This document shows positions 1 through 6,850 of a stretch of DNA of 64,000 bases, in pieces (within the stretch, counting starts at the first letter, position 1; the number at the start of each line of letters is the position of its first letter). Position numbers and translations under genes: made by a program. Origin of the DNA: Kutzneria viridogrisea (lineage in GTDB: Bacteria; Actinomycetota; Actinomycetes; Mycobacteriales; Pseudonocardiaceae); contig JACJID010000002.1 of assembly GCA_014138725.1 (NCBI GenBank), positions 1,068,001 to 1,132,000 on the forward strand. Reading direction: 5' to 3'. A model generated the notes under the pieces. The model saw only the letters and a list, made by a program, of their open reading frames with translations. It had not been told where the DNA came from and made no database searches.

Positions 1-1
1 C

Positions 2-211
2 ATCGCCGAGGGCGTGGTGGTCGGCGCGCTGCGGCAGTCGGTGCGCGAGGCCGCCGAGGAGTTCGCCCGGCGGCACGAACTGGTGCCGGCGCAGGGCGAG
101 GGCCCGGCGTGGCTGAGCCAGCCGGTGCCGGTGCTGCGCGAGCACCTCACCGACTCCGCCGAGGAGGACCCGGACATCGAGCGGTTCCTCGCCGAGGAGG
201 AGCACCAATGA
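2..211 (+). CDS. C-terminal end of an unrecognised protein (partial, 5' end outside window)
   Basis: The open frame enters from the left edge and ends with TGA at 209-211, so only the last 69 residues are visible. They are charged and largely helical-looking, with an acidic tail (DSAEEDPDIERFLAEEEHQ). I recognise no domain. The stop overlaps the ATG of the next gene by 4 nt (ATGA), so it is translationally coupled to the TOMM maturation genes and is probably part of the same operon. Candidates by context would be an exporter, protease or other maturation component, but nothing in the visible residues decides this. Confidence 0.7.
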   Translation: MAEGVVVGALRQSVREAAEEFARRHELVPAQGEGPAWLSQPVPVLREHLTDSAEEDPDIERFLAEEEHQ

Positions 212-969
212 CCACGCTGGTGGCCGATCAGCGGTGGCGGGTGCGGTCCGCACCAGAGGGGGCCGTGCTGTCGGCCGGTGCCGACCTGTCCTACCTGCTG
301 CCCGAGCTGACCGCCGCCGAAGCCGCACTGCTGGCCGATTTCTTCGAGCCGTCACCAGGGGGGACGACCCGGAAGATCGACCCGCGGCGCGTGCCGGACG
401 CGGTGCGCCAGGTGTTGCCGCAACTGCGGACCCTGGGCGCACTGCGTCCGGCCGACCTGCCCACCGGGCCCCGGTTGCGCACCGGGCTGCGCTGGGCCGG
501 TGTGGAACTGCCGGAGTTCCCGTCCACTGTGGACGAAGACCCCGACCTGGTTGTCGTGGTGCGCACCACCGGGACCTGGCGCCAGGTCGCACGGATCGCC
601 GACGAGCTGACCGTCCCGCACCTGCTGCTGGACCTGTCCTACCACCACCGCGCCTCGATCGGCCCGCTCGTCGTGCCGGGGGCCAGCGCCTGCCTGGCCT
701 GCCTCGCCGTGCGGGTCGGCTGGCGCTGGGGCGACGAGCAGCCGCCCGCCCGTCCCCGCGCCACCGAGGACCTGACCTTTCCCGCCGCGCTCGTGCGGCA
801 CGCCGTGCGCCGCATCGGCGAGGGCTCGCTCGCGCTGCTGGAGCGGATCGTCAGCTACGACCTGGACGAGCTCACCAGCACCGCCGAGCAGGTGCTGCCC
901 TCGGCCAACTGCCCGGTGTGCCCGCACCAGCCCGTCGGCCGGACAAGACTGCCCTGGGAGAAGCCATGA
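208..969 (+). CDS. TOMM precursor leader-binding / SagC-like cyclodehydratase partner
   Basis: This 253-residue protein has two CxxC pairs (C162/C165 and C235/C238), the zinc tetrad of the E1-like/ocin-ThiF-type partner proteins that work with YcaO enzymes. Known role in the family: bind the leader of a ribosomal peptide and present its Cys/Ser/Thr to the YcaO protein for azoline formation. The ATG at 208 is chosen over an in-frame GTG at 109 because it gives the ATGA overlap with the preceding gene and removes an Arg-rich out-of-family extension. Its own stop overlaps the next ATG (966). There is no ATP-binding Rossmann core that I can identify, so the protein is probably a non-catalytic partner. 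The family call rests on the CxxC pattern and on the YcaO and SagB neighbours. Confidence 0.75.
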   Translation: MTTLVADQRWRVRSAPEGAVLSAGADLSYLLPELTAAEAALLADFFEPSPGGTTRKIDPRRVPDAVRQVLPQLRTLGALRPADLPTGPRLRTGLRWAGVELPEFPSTVDEDPDLVVVVRTTGTWRQVARIADELTVPHLLLDLSYHHRASIGPLVVPGASACLACLAVRVGWRWGDEQPPARPRATEDLTFPAALVRHAVRRIGEGSLALLERIVSYDLDELTSTAEQVLPSANCPVCPHQPVGRTRLPWEKP

Positions 970-1466
970 CCACGCTCGTCCGGTTGCCCGACCAGTTCAC
1001 CCCCGGCGGGGTCGCCGTGGAAACCGCCGCCACACCGACCTGTTGCTGCTGCTGTTGCGTGGCTTCCGTGGCCGCCGTCGCCACCGCGCTGCCCGCCGGG
1101 CTGGCACAGGACGTACGGACCACGGGAGAGCGGATCAGCCCAGTGATCGCCATGGTCCCGTTGGGCGGCCTGGGCATCGCACTGGCCCCGCTCCTCGCGA
1201 TGATCTCCGGCAGCCGCGCGATCCCCGGGTTCTGGGCGTGGCAGGTACTGGCCTTCGCGCTGGCGGGGATCTTCGTCTACGGGGTGAGCCGCGCGGTCGG
1301 GTCGCCCAGGCCGTGGCGGTCAGTGCTGCGGCTGTCGATGCTGGCGCCTTTGGCGGTGCTGGAGATGATGGTCGTCTTCTCCGCCGGGATCCTGTGGGCC
1401 GGGTTCCTGCTCGCCCCACTGATGATCATCGCTGTGATCGCCTTCTACGGCTTGGACAAGTCGTGA
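966..1466 (+). CDS. Membrane protein with an N-terminal SagA-like Cys6 precursor segment
   Basis: The protein has 166 residues. Residues 1-25 look like a RiPP leader (MTTLVRLPDQFTPGGVAVET, then AATPT). Six consecutive Cys follow at 26-31, coded at 1041-1058, then a small Ala/Val-rich stretch (VASVAAVATALPAG). From about residue 55 there are roughly four hydrophobic segments with short loops. The ...ETAATPT-CCCCCC arrangement resembles streptolysin S precursors (...VAETTQVAPGG-CCCCC), and the gene sits between the SagC-like and YcaO genes with 4-nt overlaps on both sides. I infer that the Cys run is the substrate of the YcaO/SagB enzymes. Either the mature peptide is released by proteolysis, or an azole-bearing membrane protein is the product. 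It could instead be an immunity or export membrane protein whose Cys run binds metal. Confidence 0.75.
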   Translation: MTTLVRLPDQFTPGGVAVETAATPTCCCCCCVASVAAVATALPAGLAQDVRTTGERISPVIAMVPLGGLGIALAPLLAMISGSRAIPGFWAWQVLAFALAGIFVYGVSRAVGSPRPWRSVLRLSMLAPLAVLEMMVVFSAGILWAGFLLAPLMIIAVIAFYGLDKS

Positions 1467-2584
1467 GGACCGCCTCCGCCACACTGCTGGAGCGTGCCGT
1501 CGGCTGGCGGCAGGGTGTGGTCCGCCAACTGCACGAGGTGCCGACCACACCCGCTGACGTGCCGGTCGGCAACTGGGCGGCGATCAGCGACTACGGCACC
1601 TCGGGCGGCGCGGGCTCGGGCGGACGGCTCGCGGCGCTGGCCGAGGCGTTGGAACGGCACGCGGCGGCGAGCTGCCCACTGGAGTCGCAGACCCCGCCCG
1701 CGGGCGCCGAGGTCTGGGACTTCTCCTTGCGCACCAAGGACTACACGCAGGTGTGGACGCTGCCGGGCAACGAGCCGGTCTGGGTGCCCACCGGGCTGGT
1801 CGGACTGAGCCCCGAGTTCGGCATGCAGGCGACCTCCTCCGGGTTGGCCGCCGCACCGTCCACCGAACACGCCCTGTTGCGCGCGTTGCAGGAACTCGTG
1901 GAACGGGACGCCTTCACCGTGACCTGGCTGCACGGCGTGGCGGCGCGGCGGGTCGAGACGCCCGAGGAGCTGGCCCGCCCGGTTGCCGAGCTGGGCGGCG
2001 AGATCACCGTGTTCGACCTGACCCCGGCCTACAGCCCGCACCCGGTCGCGGCCGTGGCGGGCACCCTGCCCATCGCCGGTCGACCGCGGCCGACCCTGGG
2101 GCTGGCGTGCCGCGGCGACTGGGGCGAGGCGGTGCGCAAGGCGTGGCTGGAGTGGTGCCAGGGCACGGTTTTCGTGTCGGTGTGGAGCGCCGAGCACGCC
2201 GAGCTGGCGCTGAGCCCCGAGCAGGTCACCGACTTCGAGCGACACGCCGGGTACTACTGGAGCCACCTGGACCAGTGGCGCCGACTGCCGCTGTGGGGCG
2301 GGCCGCTCGTGACACCAAGCCCTTCATGTCGCGACGACCTCACCACACTCGTGTCCACTTTGGACGCGAACGGGGTGCGCGCGGCATACCGGGAGCTGAC
2401 CACACCGGAGCTGTCGGCCCTGGGGCTGCGCGCGGTCCGCGTGCTCAGCCCGGACCTCACCCCGCTGCACTCCGACCACCGCAGGCCCTGGCTCGGCGGG
2501 CGGACCGGCGACCTGATGTGGCGCTACCCGTGGGCGCGCACGGCGAGGGTGTACCCGAACCCCAACCCGCACCCGCTGGGCTGA
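1463..2584 (+). CDS. YcaO-domain azoline-forming cyclodehydratase (SagD type)
   Basis: This 373-residue YcaO protein starts at a GTG that overlaps the previous stop (GTGA). ATP-binding signatures of the family are visible: an EALERH segment near residues 58-63, and STEHALLRALQELVERDA near 133-150. The C-terminus ends PNPNPHPLG, the PxPxP tail typical of azoline-forming YcaO proteins. Known chemistry: ATP-dependent phosphorylation of the peptide amide during cyclisation of Cys/Ser/Thr to thiazoline/oxazoline. The nearest candidate substrate is the Cys6 segment in the preceding gene. It is a stand-alone D protein, with the C-type partner encoded separately at 208-969. Confidence 0.88.
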   Translation: MRTASATLLERAVGWRQGVVRQLHEVPTTPADVPVGNWAAISDYGTSGGAGSGGRLAALAEALERHAAASCPLESQTPPAGAEVWDFSLRTKDYTQVWTLPGNEPVWVPTGLVGLSPEFGMQATSSGLAAAPSTEHALLRALQELVERDAFTVTWLHGVAARRVETPEELARPVAELGGEITVFDLTPAYSPHPVAAVAGTLPIAGRPRPTLGLACRGDWGEAVRKAWLEWCQGTVFVSVWSAEHAELALSPEQVTDFERHAGYYWSHLDQWRRLPLWGGPLVTPSPSCRDDLTTLVSTLDANGVRAAYRELTTPELSALGLRAVRVLSPDLTPLHSDHRRPWLGGRTGDLMWRYPWARTARVYPNPNPHPLG

Positions 2585-2587
2585 GGC

Positions 2588-3328
2588 GTGAACGCGTACG
2601 AGGAGTTCTGGGCCGCGAGCCGGTTGACCAGGCTCACCCAGCGGCGGCTGGTGGAGCAGCTCGCCGAATACCGCCCCAGGCCCGCGCTGGTCGACCGGCT
2701 GTCCGTGGGCGGCGCACCACTGCGGCTGCCCCAGTCGCGGGACTGGTTGCGGCGCCTGCACTTGCGCCGCCGCAGCGAGCAGGGCTTCGGCGCACGGCCC
2801 ATGTCCGCGCGCGACCTCGGTGCGGTACTGGGTGTGCTGGCGGCAGGCCCGGACGGCCGCCGCGGCTACCCCTCGGCGGGCGGGCTGTACCCGGTGCGGT
2901 GCTACCCGCTGCTGCTCAACGTGGCGCACCCGCTCGCGGGGCGGGTCACCCGCTACGAGCCGGTGGTGCACGCCGTGCAGGACGTGGCGCCCTGCCCGTC
3001 CTGGACCGAGCTCGCCGCGCTGCTGGGGGCCGTGCCCGGGGAGCAGGCCCCCGGCGCGGTGCTGGCGTTCGTGCTCGACGACGCCGACCTGCTGGCGAAG
3101 TACGGGGTTCGCGGCGGGCGGTTCGGCCTGGTCGAGGTCGGCGCCGCCGCGCAGAGCGTGGGGCTGCGGCTGGCCTCGCGCGGCCTGGCGGGCTGCCTGC
3201 TCGGCGGCGCCGCCGACGCGGAACTGCTCGCCCTGCTGGGACTGTCGGGCAGGCAGTTGCGCGTCGGCGGGGTGCTGGTCTGCGGCCGGGCTAGCCGAGG
3301 ATCCGGTGCTGCGACCAGAACGAGCTGA
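2588..3328 (+). CDS. SagB-type nitroreductase-fold azoline dehydrogenase
   Basis: The 246-residue protein has the SagB/nitroreductase signature PSAGGLYPVRCYPLLL (about residues 97-112) and the C-terminal GGRFGLVEVGAAAQSVGLRL helix that packs on FMN. Known role: FMN-dependent oxidation of azolines to azoles. The GTG at 2588 lies 3 nt after the YcaO stop, so it is the last cotranscribed gene of the TOMM set visible here. At about 246 aa it is shorter than many SagB proteins (often above 300), lacking much of an N-terminal extension. Its last 38 nt overlap the 3' end of the convergent M1 peptidase gene. Confidence 0.87.
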   Translation: MNAYEEFWAASRLTRLTQRRLVEQLAEYRPRPALVDRLSVGGAPLRLPQSRDWLRRLHLRRRSEQGFGARPMSARDLGAVLGVLAAGPDGRRGYPSAGGLYPVRCYPLLLNVAHPLAGRVTRYEPVVHAVQDVAPCPSWTELAALLGAVPGEQAPGAVLAFVLDDADLLAKYGVRGGRFGLVEVGAAAQSVGLRLASRGLAGCLLGGAADAELLALLGLSGRQLRVGGVLVCGRASRGSGAATRTS

Positions 3329-4637
3329 GGTTGGTCGAGGTCTTGGCCTGGGCCGCCGCCTTGAACTCGGCGGTGGTGGAGATGCCGTACCAGTGCGACT
3401 GCGCGTACTCCTTGAGCAGCTGCGCCATGGTGGTCGAGCCCAGCAGCCGGTCCAGGTCGTGCAGCGCGCACTTGCCGTAGCCGTACACCACGGTCGGGTA
3501 CCGGCCGGAGTGCTGGTCCCAGTAGGCCATCGGGTTGGTGATGTTCTCCGCCGAGGAGGACCAGGACACGCTGTTCCAGCAACCGGACCCGGTGCGGTTG
3601 AAGTACATGTCGGTGGCGTAGTCGGCGAACGCCTCGTCCAGCCACGGGGTGTTGTACTCGTCGTCGCCGACGATGCCGTACCACCACTGGTGCGCCAGCT
3701 CGTGCACCAGCGCCGTGCTGTTGATCGTCTCCAGGATGAAGCCCGGGTACTCCATGCCGCCGAACCAGAAGTTGTTGTCCAGCACCACGTCCACCTCACC
3801 GTACGGGTAGGCCCCGTACCTCGCGCCGTGCGAGTCCATCGCCTTGGCCGCCGTGCTCAACATGGACGCGGCGGTGCTGGTGCTGACCCCGCTGACCGCG
3901 TAAGTGTTGACCTTCACCCCGCTGGCCGAGGTGGTCGTCTGCTTGGCGAAGGGCCCGGCGCCCCAGGCGAATTCGCGCACCTTGCTCGCGGTGGCCGTGG
4001 TGATCGTGCGCCCGCTGGTGCCCGGCTTGTCGGTGGAGCTGCCGGTGGCCGGGATCAGCAGCGAGCTGGGGTGGTCCAGCACCACCGTGTAGTCGCTGGC
4101 GAGTTGGTAGAAGGCCTCCCCGTTGTTGGTGTACGGGTCCAGGTGCCAGCCCGCGCCGTCGCGCACGGCGAGCACCGGCAGCGCGTTGCCCACGAAGCTG
4201 TAGGCCCCGTCACGGCCGAACCGGTCGCTGGTGCCGGGCACCTTGATGGACAGGTCGAAACCCACGGTGGCCTGCGCGCCCTGGGCCAGCGGCGCGGGCA
4301 GGGTCACCTTCAGCGCGGTGCAGGCCACCTCCAGCGCGCCCGCCGTGCCGCCGGTGAGGTTGCTGACCGTGATCGGCGTGTTCGACGGGCAACTGCCGTG
4401 GTAGTTGTCCCACAGCCGCAGGTACACCTCGGTCAACGCCTGACCCGAGGCGTTGCTGAAGGTCACCGACTCCTTGCCGGTCCAGGTCGCCCCGGTGGAG
4501 TCGCTGCTCAGACTCACCGAGTAGGCCGCCTGGTACGGGGTGCGGACCGGGTCGGTGGCCGCCGAGGCGGTGACCGGGCCGGTGGTCACGAGCAGGGTCA
4601 GCGCGGTGAGCGCGCCGAAGAACGTTCGCCGTGGCAT
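3291..4637 (-). CDS. Secreted M1-family (aminopeptidase N-like) zinc metallopeptidase
   Basis: The 448-residue precursor has an N-terminal signal peptide (MPRRTFFGAL..., Ala-x-Ala near residue 25). The zinc site is HELAHQWW at 311-318, with the downstream glutamate in DEAFADY (E335). The exopeptidase motif appears as GGMEYPG (293-299), the variant used in place of GAMEN by many secreted bacterial M1 enzymes. Known role: removal of N-terminal residues from peptides outside the cell. The protein stops soon after the catalytic domain and lacks the long C-terminal helical domain of canonical aminopeptidase N, as expected for the short actinobacterial form. It is convergent with the SagB gene. A role in trimming the TOMM product is conceivable but not shown. 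Confidence 0.9.
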   Translation of the reverse strand: MPRRTFFGALTALTLLVTTGPVTASAATDPVRTPYQAAYSVSLSSDSTGATWTGKESVTFSNASGQALTEVYLRLWDNYHGSCPSNTPITVSNLTGGTAGALEVACTALKVTLPAPLAQGAQATVGFDLSIKVPGTSDRFGRDGAYSFVGNALPVLAVRDGAGWHLDPYTNNGEAFYQLASDYTVVLDHPSSLLIPATGSSTDKPGTSGRTITTATASKVREFAWGAGPFAKQTTTSASGVKVNTYAVSGVSTSTAASMLSTAAKAMDSHGARYGAYPYGEVDVVLDNNFWFGGMEYPGFILETINSTALVHELAHQWWYGIVGDDEYNTPWLDEAFADYATDMYFNRTGSGCWNSVSWSSSAENITNPMAYWDQHSGRYPTVVYGYGKCALHDLDRLLGSTTMAQLLKEYAQSHWYGISTTAEFKAAAQAKTSTNLSSFWSQHRILG

Positions 4638-4742
4638 GCGGCGTCCCTTCTCCCATGCGCGGTGCCCGCAGGGTGGGCGCCGCAGGTCGGCACAGGATAG
4701 GCAGCCGCGGGGCCCCGTGACCCCGGCCGAAAGGAGGGAGTG

Positions 4743-5408
4743 CTACTCGGCGGCCTCCATCAGGATCTCGAGCAGGGCCTGCGGCGCCTCACCCACGATG
4801 TCGTGCCCCACCGGCAGGGTGTGCACGTTCCACGTGGGTTCCCGGCGCAGCCGCTCGTACAGCTCGGTGAACGGCGTGCCCCGCCAATCGGACAGGTAGA
4901 TGAAGTCCTTGCGCCGGAAGCGGTCCAGCGAGCCGGTGAGCCGGATCCGTTGCAGGAACGAGGCCACCGGGTGCGGGGAGGCCCTCGGGTCCAGCGTCGG
5001 CGGCGGATCGACCGAGTGCCCGGTCGCCGCCGTGCCCGCCACGAACAGCTGCCGGAAGCCGTCCGTGGCCAGTTCCCAGCAGGACTCGCCGTCCCTCGGC
5101 ACGTAGGCATCGCTGTAGACCAGGGCGTCCACTCGCTCCGGTAACCGGTCCGCCGCACCGGTGATCACCATTCCGCCGTAACTGTGCCCGCAGAGCACGG
5201 CGTTCTCGATCCGCTCGTGCTCCAGCAGGCTCACCACGTCCTGGATGTGCATGTCCAGGTTTGCCCCCGCGGCGAGGTGCCCGCGCTCGCCGATTCCGCT
5301 CAACGTCACCGAGTACGCCTGGTGGCCCTGCTCGCGCAGCCCCCGCGCGATCGGTTCGAAATACCACCCGCCGTGCCAGCCTCCTGGCACGAGCACGAAC
5401 GTCGCCAT
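4743..5408 (-). CDS. Alpha/beta hydrolase, esterase-like
   Basis: The 221-residue single-domain alpha/beta hydrolase has an N-terminal FVLVPGGWHGGWYF strand-turn, nucleophile elbow GHSYGG (Ser in the GxSxG), a candidate acid in YSDAYVP and a C-terminal VGHD histidine. This pattern fits the EstX/salicylate-esterase-like group. The ATG at 5408 is preferred over an upstream frame extension because GGAGG (plus-strand 5413-5420) sits at correct spacing. The gene is divergent from the phospholipase A2 gene and shares its 166-bp upstream region. The substrate is unknown. Confidence 0.85.
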   Translation of the reverse strand: MATFVLVPGGWHGGWYFEPIARGLREQGHQAYSVTLSGIGERGHLAAGANLDMHIQDVVSLLEHERIENAVLCGHSYGGMVITGAADRLPERVDALVYSDAYVPRDGESCWELATDGFRQLFVAGTAATGHSVDPPPTLDPRASPHPVASFLQRIRLTGSLDRFRRKDFIYLSDWRGTPFTELYERLRREPTWNVHTLPVGHDIVGEAPQALLEILMEAAE

Positions 5409-5468
5409 CCCGGTTCCTCCCAGTTCCCACTGCACTTCGGACCGTAGCAACGACCCCTGACAAGTCCC

Positions 5469-5483
5469 GTTCCGCCGCGGAAC
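5469..5483. promoter_or_regulatory. Perfect palindrome in divergent intergenic region (putative operator)
   Basis: GTTCCGCCGCGGAAC is a 7-bp perfect inverted repeat around one central base. It lies between the divergent hydrolase (start 5408) and phospholipase A2 (start 5575) genes. Position and symmetry suggest a repressor site, but no regulator is encoded next to it. Confidence 0.3.
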
Positions 5484-5574
5484 AGGGGTGAAAAGTCATC
5501 GCGATAGGGGTGTTCAGCGCCGCGAACCGGTGGATATAACGGCGTTCACACCAATTCTTCCCAGGGGGAACACC

Positions 5575-6012
5575 ATGAGTCACCGGACTGTCCGCGGCCT
5601 GCTCGGCGCCGCCCTCGTCTCCGCCTCGCTGCTGGTCGGCGCCGGTTTCGCACAGGCATCGCTGAGCCCGTCGCAATTGCAGGCCACCACGGACAGCTAC
5701 CTGTTCCAGAACTCGCTCAGCTCCTTCATGTCCATCCGTTCCGGGCACCCCTACGCCGACCAGCTCGACTGGTCCACCGACGTGTGCTCGCACGTGCCCG
5801 ACCGTCCCCTGGGCTACGACTTCTCCAACCCGTGCATCCGGCACGACTTCGGCTACCGCAACTACAAGAAGCAGGGCCGGTTCAACGCCACCACGAAGAA
5901 GTCCATCGACGACAACTTCCGCAACGACATGTACTCGGTGTGCGGCAGCAGCAAGCTGTGCCGCGGCACCGCCGACGTGTACTACTGGGGCGTGCGCAAG
6001 CTGGGCAGCTAG
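5575..6012 (+). CDS. Secreted prokaryotic phospholipase A2
   Basis: The 145-residue precursor has a signal peptide (MSHRTVRGLLGAALVSASLL..., cleavage near AQA). The mature part has the bacterial PLA2 active-site helix CIRHDFGYRNY, with the catalytic pair H90/D91. Four cysteines (C71, C87 and two near the C-terminus) could form two disulfides, as in Streptomyces violaceoruber PLA2. Known reaction: Ca2+-dependent hydrolysis of the sn-2 acyl ester of phospholipids outside the cell. The ATG at 5575 is preceded by AGGGGGA. Its stop overlaps the convergent lipoprotein stop in the palindrome CTAG (6009-6012). Confidence 0.92.
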   Translation: MSHRTVRGLLGAALVSASLLVGAGFAQASLSPSQLQATTDSYLFQNSLSSFMSIRSGHPYADQLDWSTDVCSHVPDRPLGYDFSNPCIRHDFGYRNYKKQGRFNATTKKSIDDNFRNDMYSVCGSSKLCRGTADVYYWGVRKLGS

Positions 6013-6656
6013 TCCGGGTCCACGACCACGTCGAAGCTCGGCGTGCTGGGCCGCTGCGGGGCGTCGACCTTCTCCAGGCCGAGCACGTAGCGCCCGGACG
6101 GCAGGTCACCGATCCGCTGGTACCGGCCCGTGTAGTTCGGGCCGGTACCGGTCCAGTACCCGGCTCCGTTGTTCTTGACGATGCGCCCGGCCGGGTCCAC
6201 CACCCTCGGGTGCACCGCGGAGGGCTTCGCGCTGGTGAGTGTGAACCGCGCCCCCGCGTACGCCGAGGAGCCCGGCTTCCCGGTGAGCGTGAACGAGACG
6301 TACAGGGCGTGGAACGGAGACCCCGGCGTGAGCGGGTCGCAGCCGCTCAGCACGACCTTGGCGGTGATCACCCCCAGCTCCAGCGGGTGGCTGTAGGTGG
6401 TGTCCCCGCTGTGGCCCTGGCAGCTCACCGTGCGCGACCCGCTCGCCTTGGCCGAGCTCGTGCTCCTGCTGCTGCTGGTGGTCTTCGTCCCGAACACCGT
6501 GGTAGTGCTCTCCCTTGTGGGGCTTGGGCTTTCGGGGCTGTGACTTTCGGGGTTGGCGGTCACCGAGGCCGTCAACGCGCTCTGGGCGACCCCGCCCACC
6601 CCGCAGCCGCCCAGCAGCACCAGGCATCCCACCAGTGCTGTGCCCAGTCGGCTCAT
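6009..6656 (-). CDS. Putative lipoprotein, function unknown
   Basis: The 215-residue protein begins MSRLGTALVGCLVLLGGC, a type II signal with lipobox LGGC. A Ser/Thr/Pro-rich linker follows, then a C-terminal part that looks beta-rich, with two further Cys (around SCQG and SGCD). The ATG at 6656 is preferred because an upstream start would put charged residues ahead of the signal. I recognise no catalytic motif. It is probably an envelope-anchored hypothetical protein. The 3' end overlaps the PLA2 gene by 4 nt. Confidence 0.75.
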   Translation of the reverse strand: MSRLGTALVGCLVLLGGCGVGGVAQSALTASVTANPESHSPESPSPTRESTTTVFGTKTTSSSRSTSSAKASGSRTVSCQGHSGDTTYSHPLELGVITAKVVLSGCDPLTPGSPFHALYVSFTLTGKPGSSAYAGARFTLTSAKPSAVHPRVVDPAGRIVKNNGAGYWTGTGPNYTGRYQRIGDLPSGRYVLGLEKVDAPQRPSTPSFDVVVDPD

Positions 6657-6827
6657 CCCGGCTCCCGTCCTCGCTGTGACGCGCTGAACTTCGGACAGGG
6701 TCACCGAGTTGTTAGCCAGGCTCAGCCGAATGAGCAGTGACGACGCACTGGCGCTCGGCCCCGCCGAGGCAGCACTGCTCGTGCTGATCCCGTTACGGGC
6801 AGAGCGCCGATCTCGCCAGGACCGTGC

Positions 6828-6849
6828 GCACCGCGTTTGGCGCCGGTGC
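6828..6849 (-). terminator. Weak hairpin just downstream of ftsK
   Basis: GCACCG (6828-6833) pairs with CGGTGC (6844-6849), immediately 3' of the ftsK stop on the minus strand. The stem is short and there is no T-run, so termination here is only a possibility. Confidence 0.25.
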
Positions 6850-6850
6850 C

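Noticed and set aside
4743-5408. Start at 5450 giving a 235-residue hydrolase
   Set aside because: The extra 14 residues are not family-like, while the ATG at 5408 has GGAGG at correct spacing.
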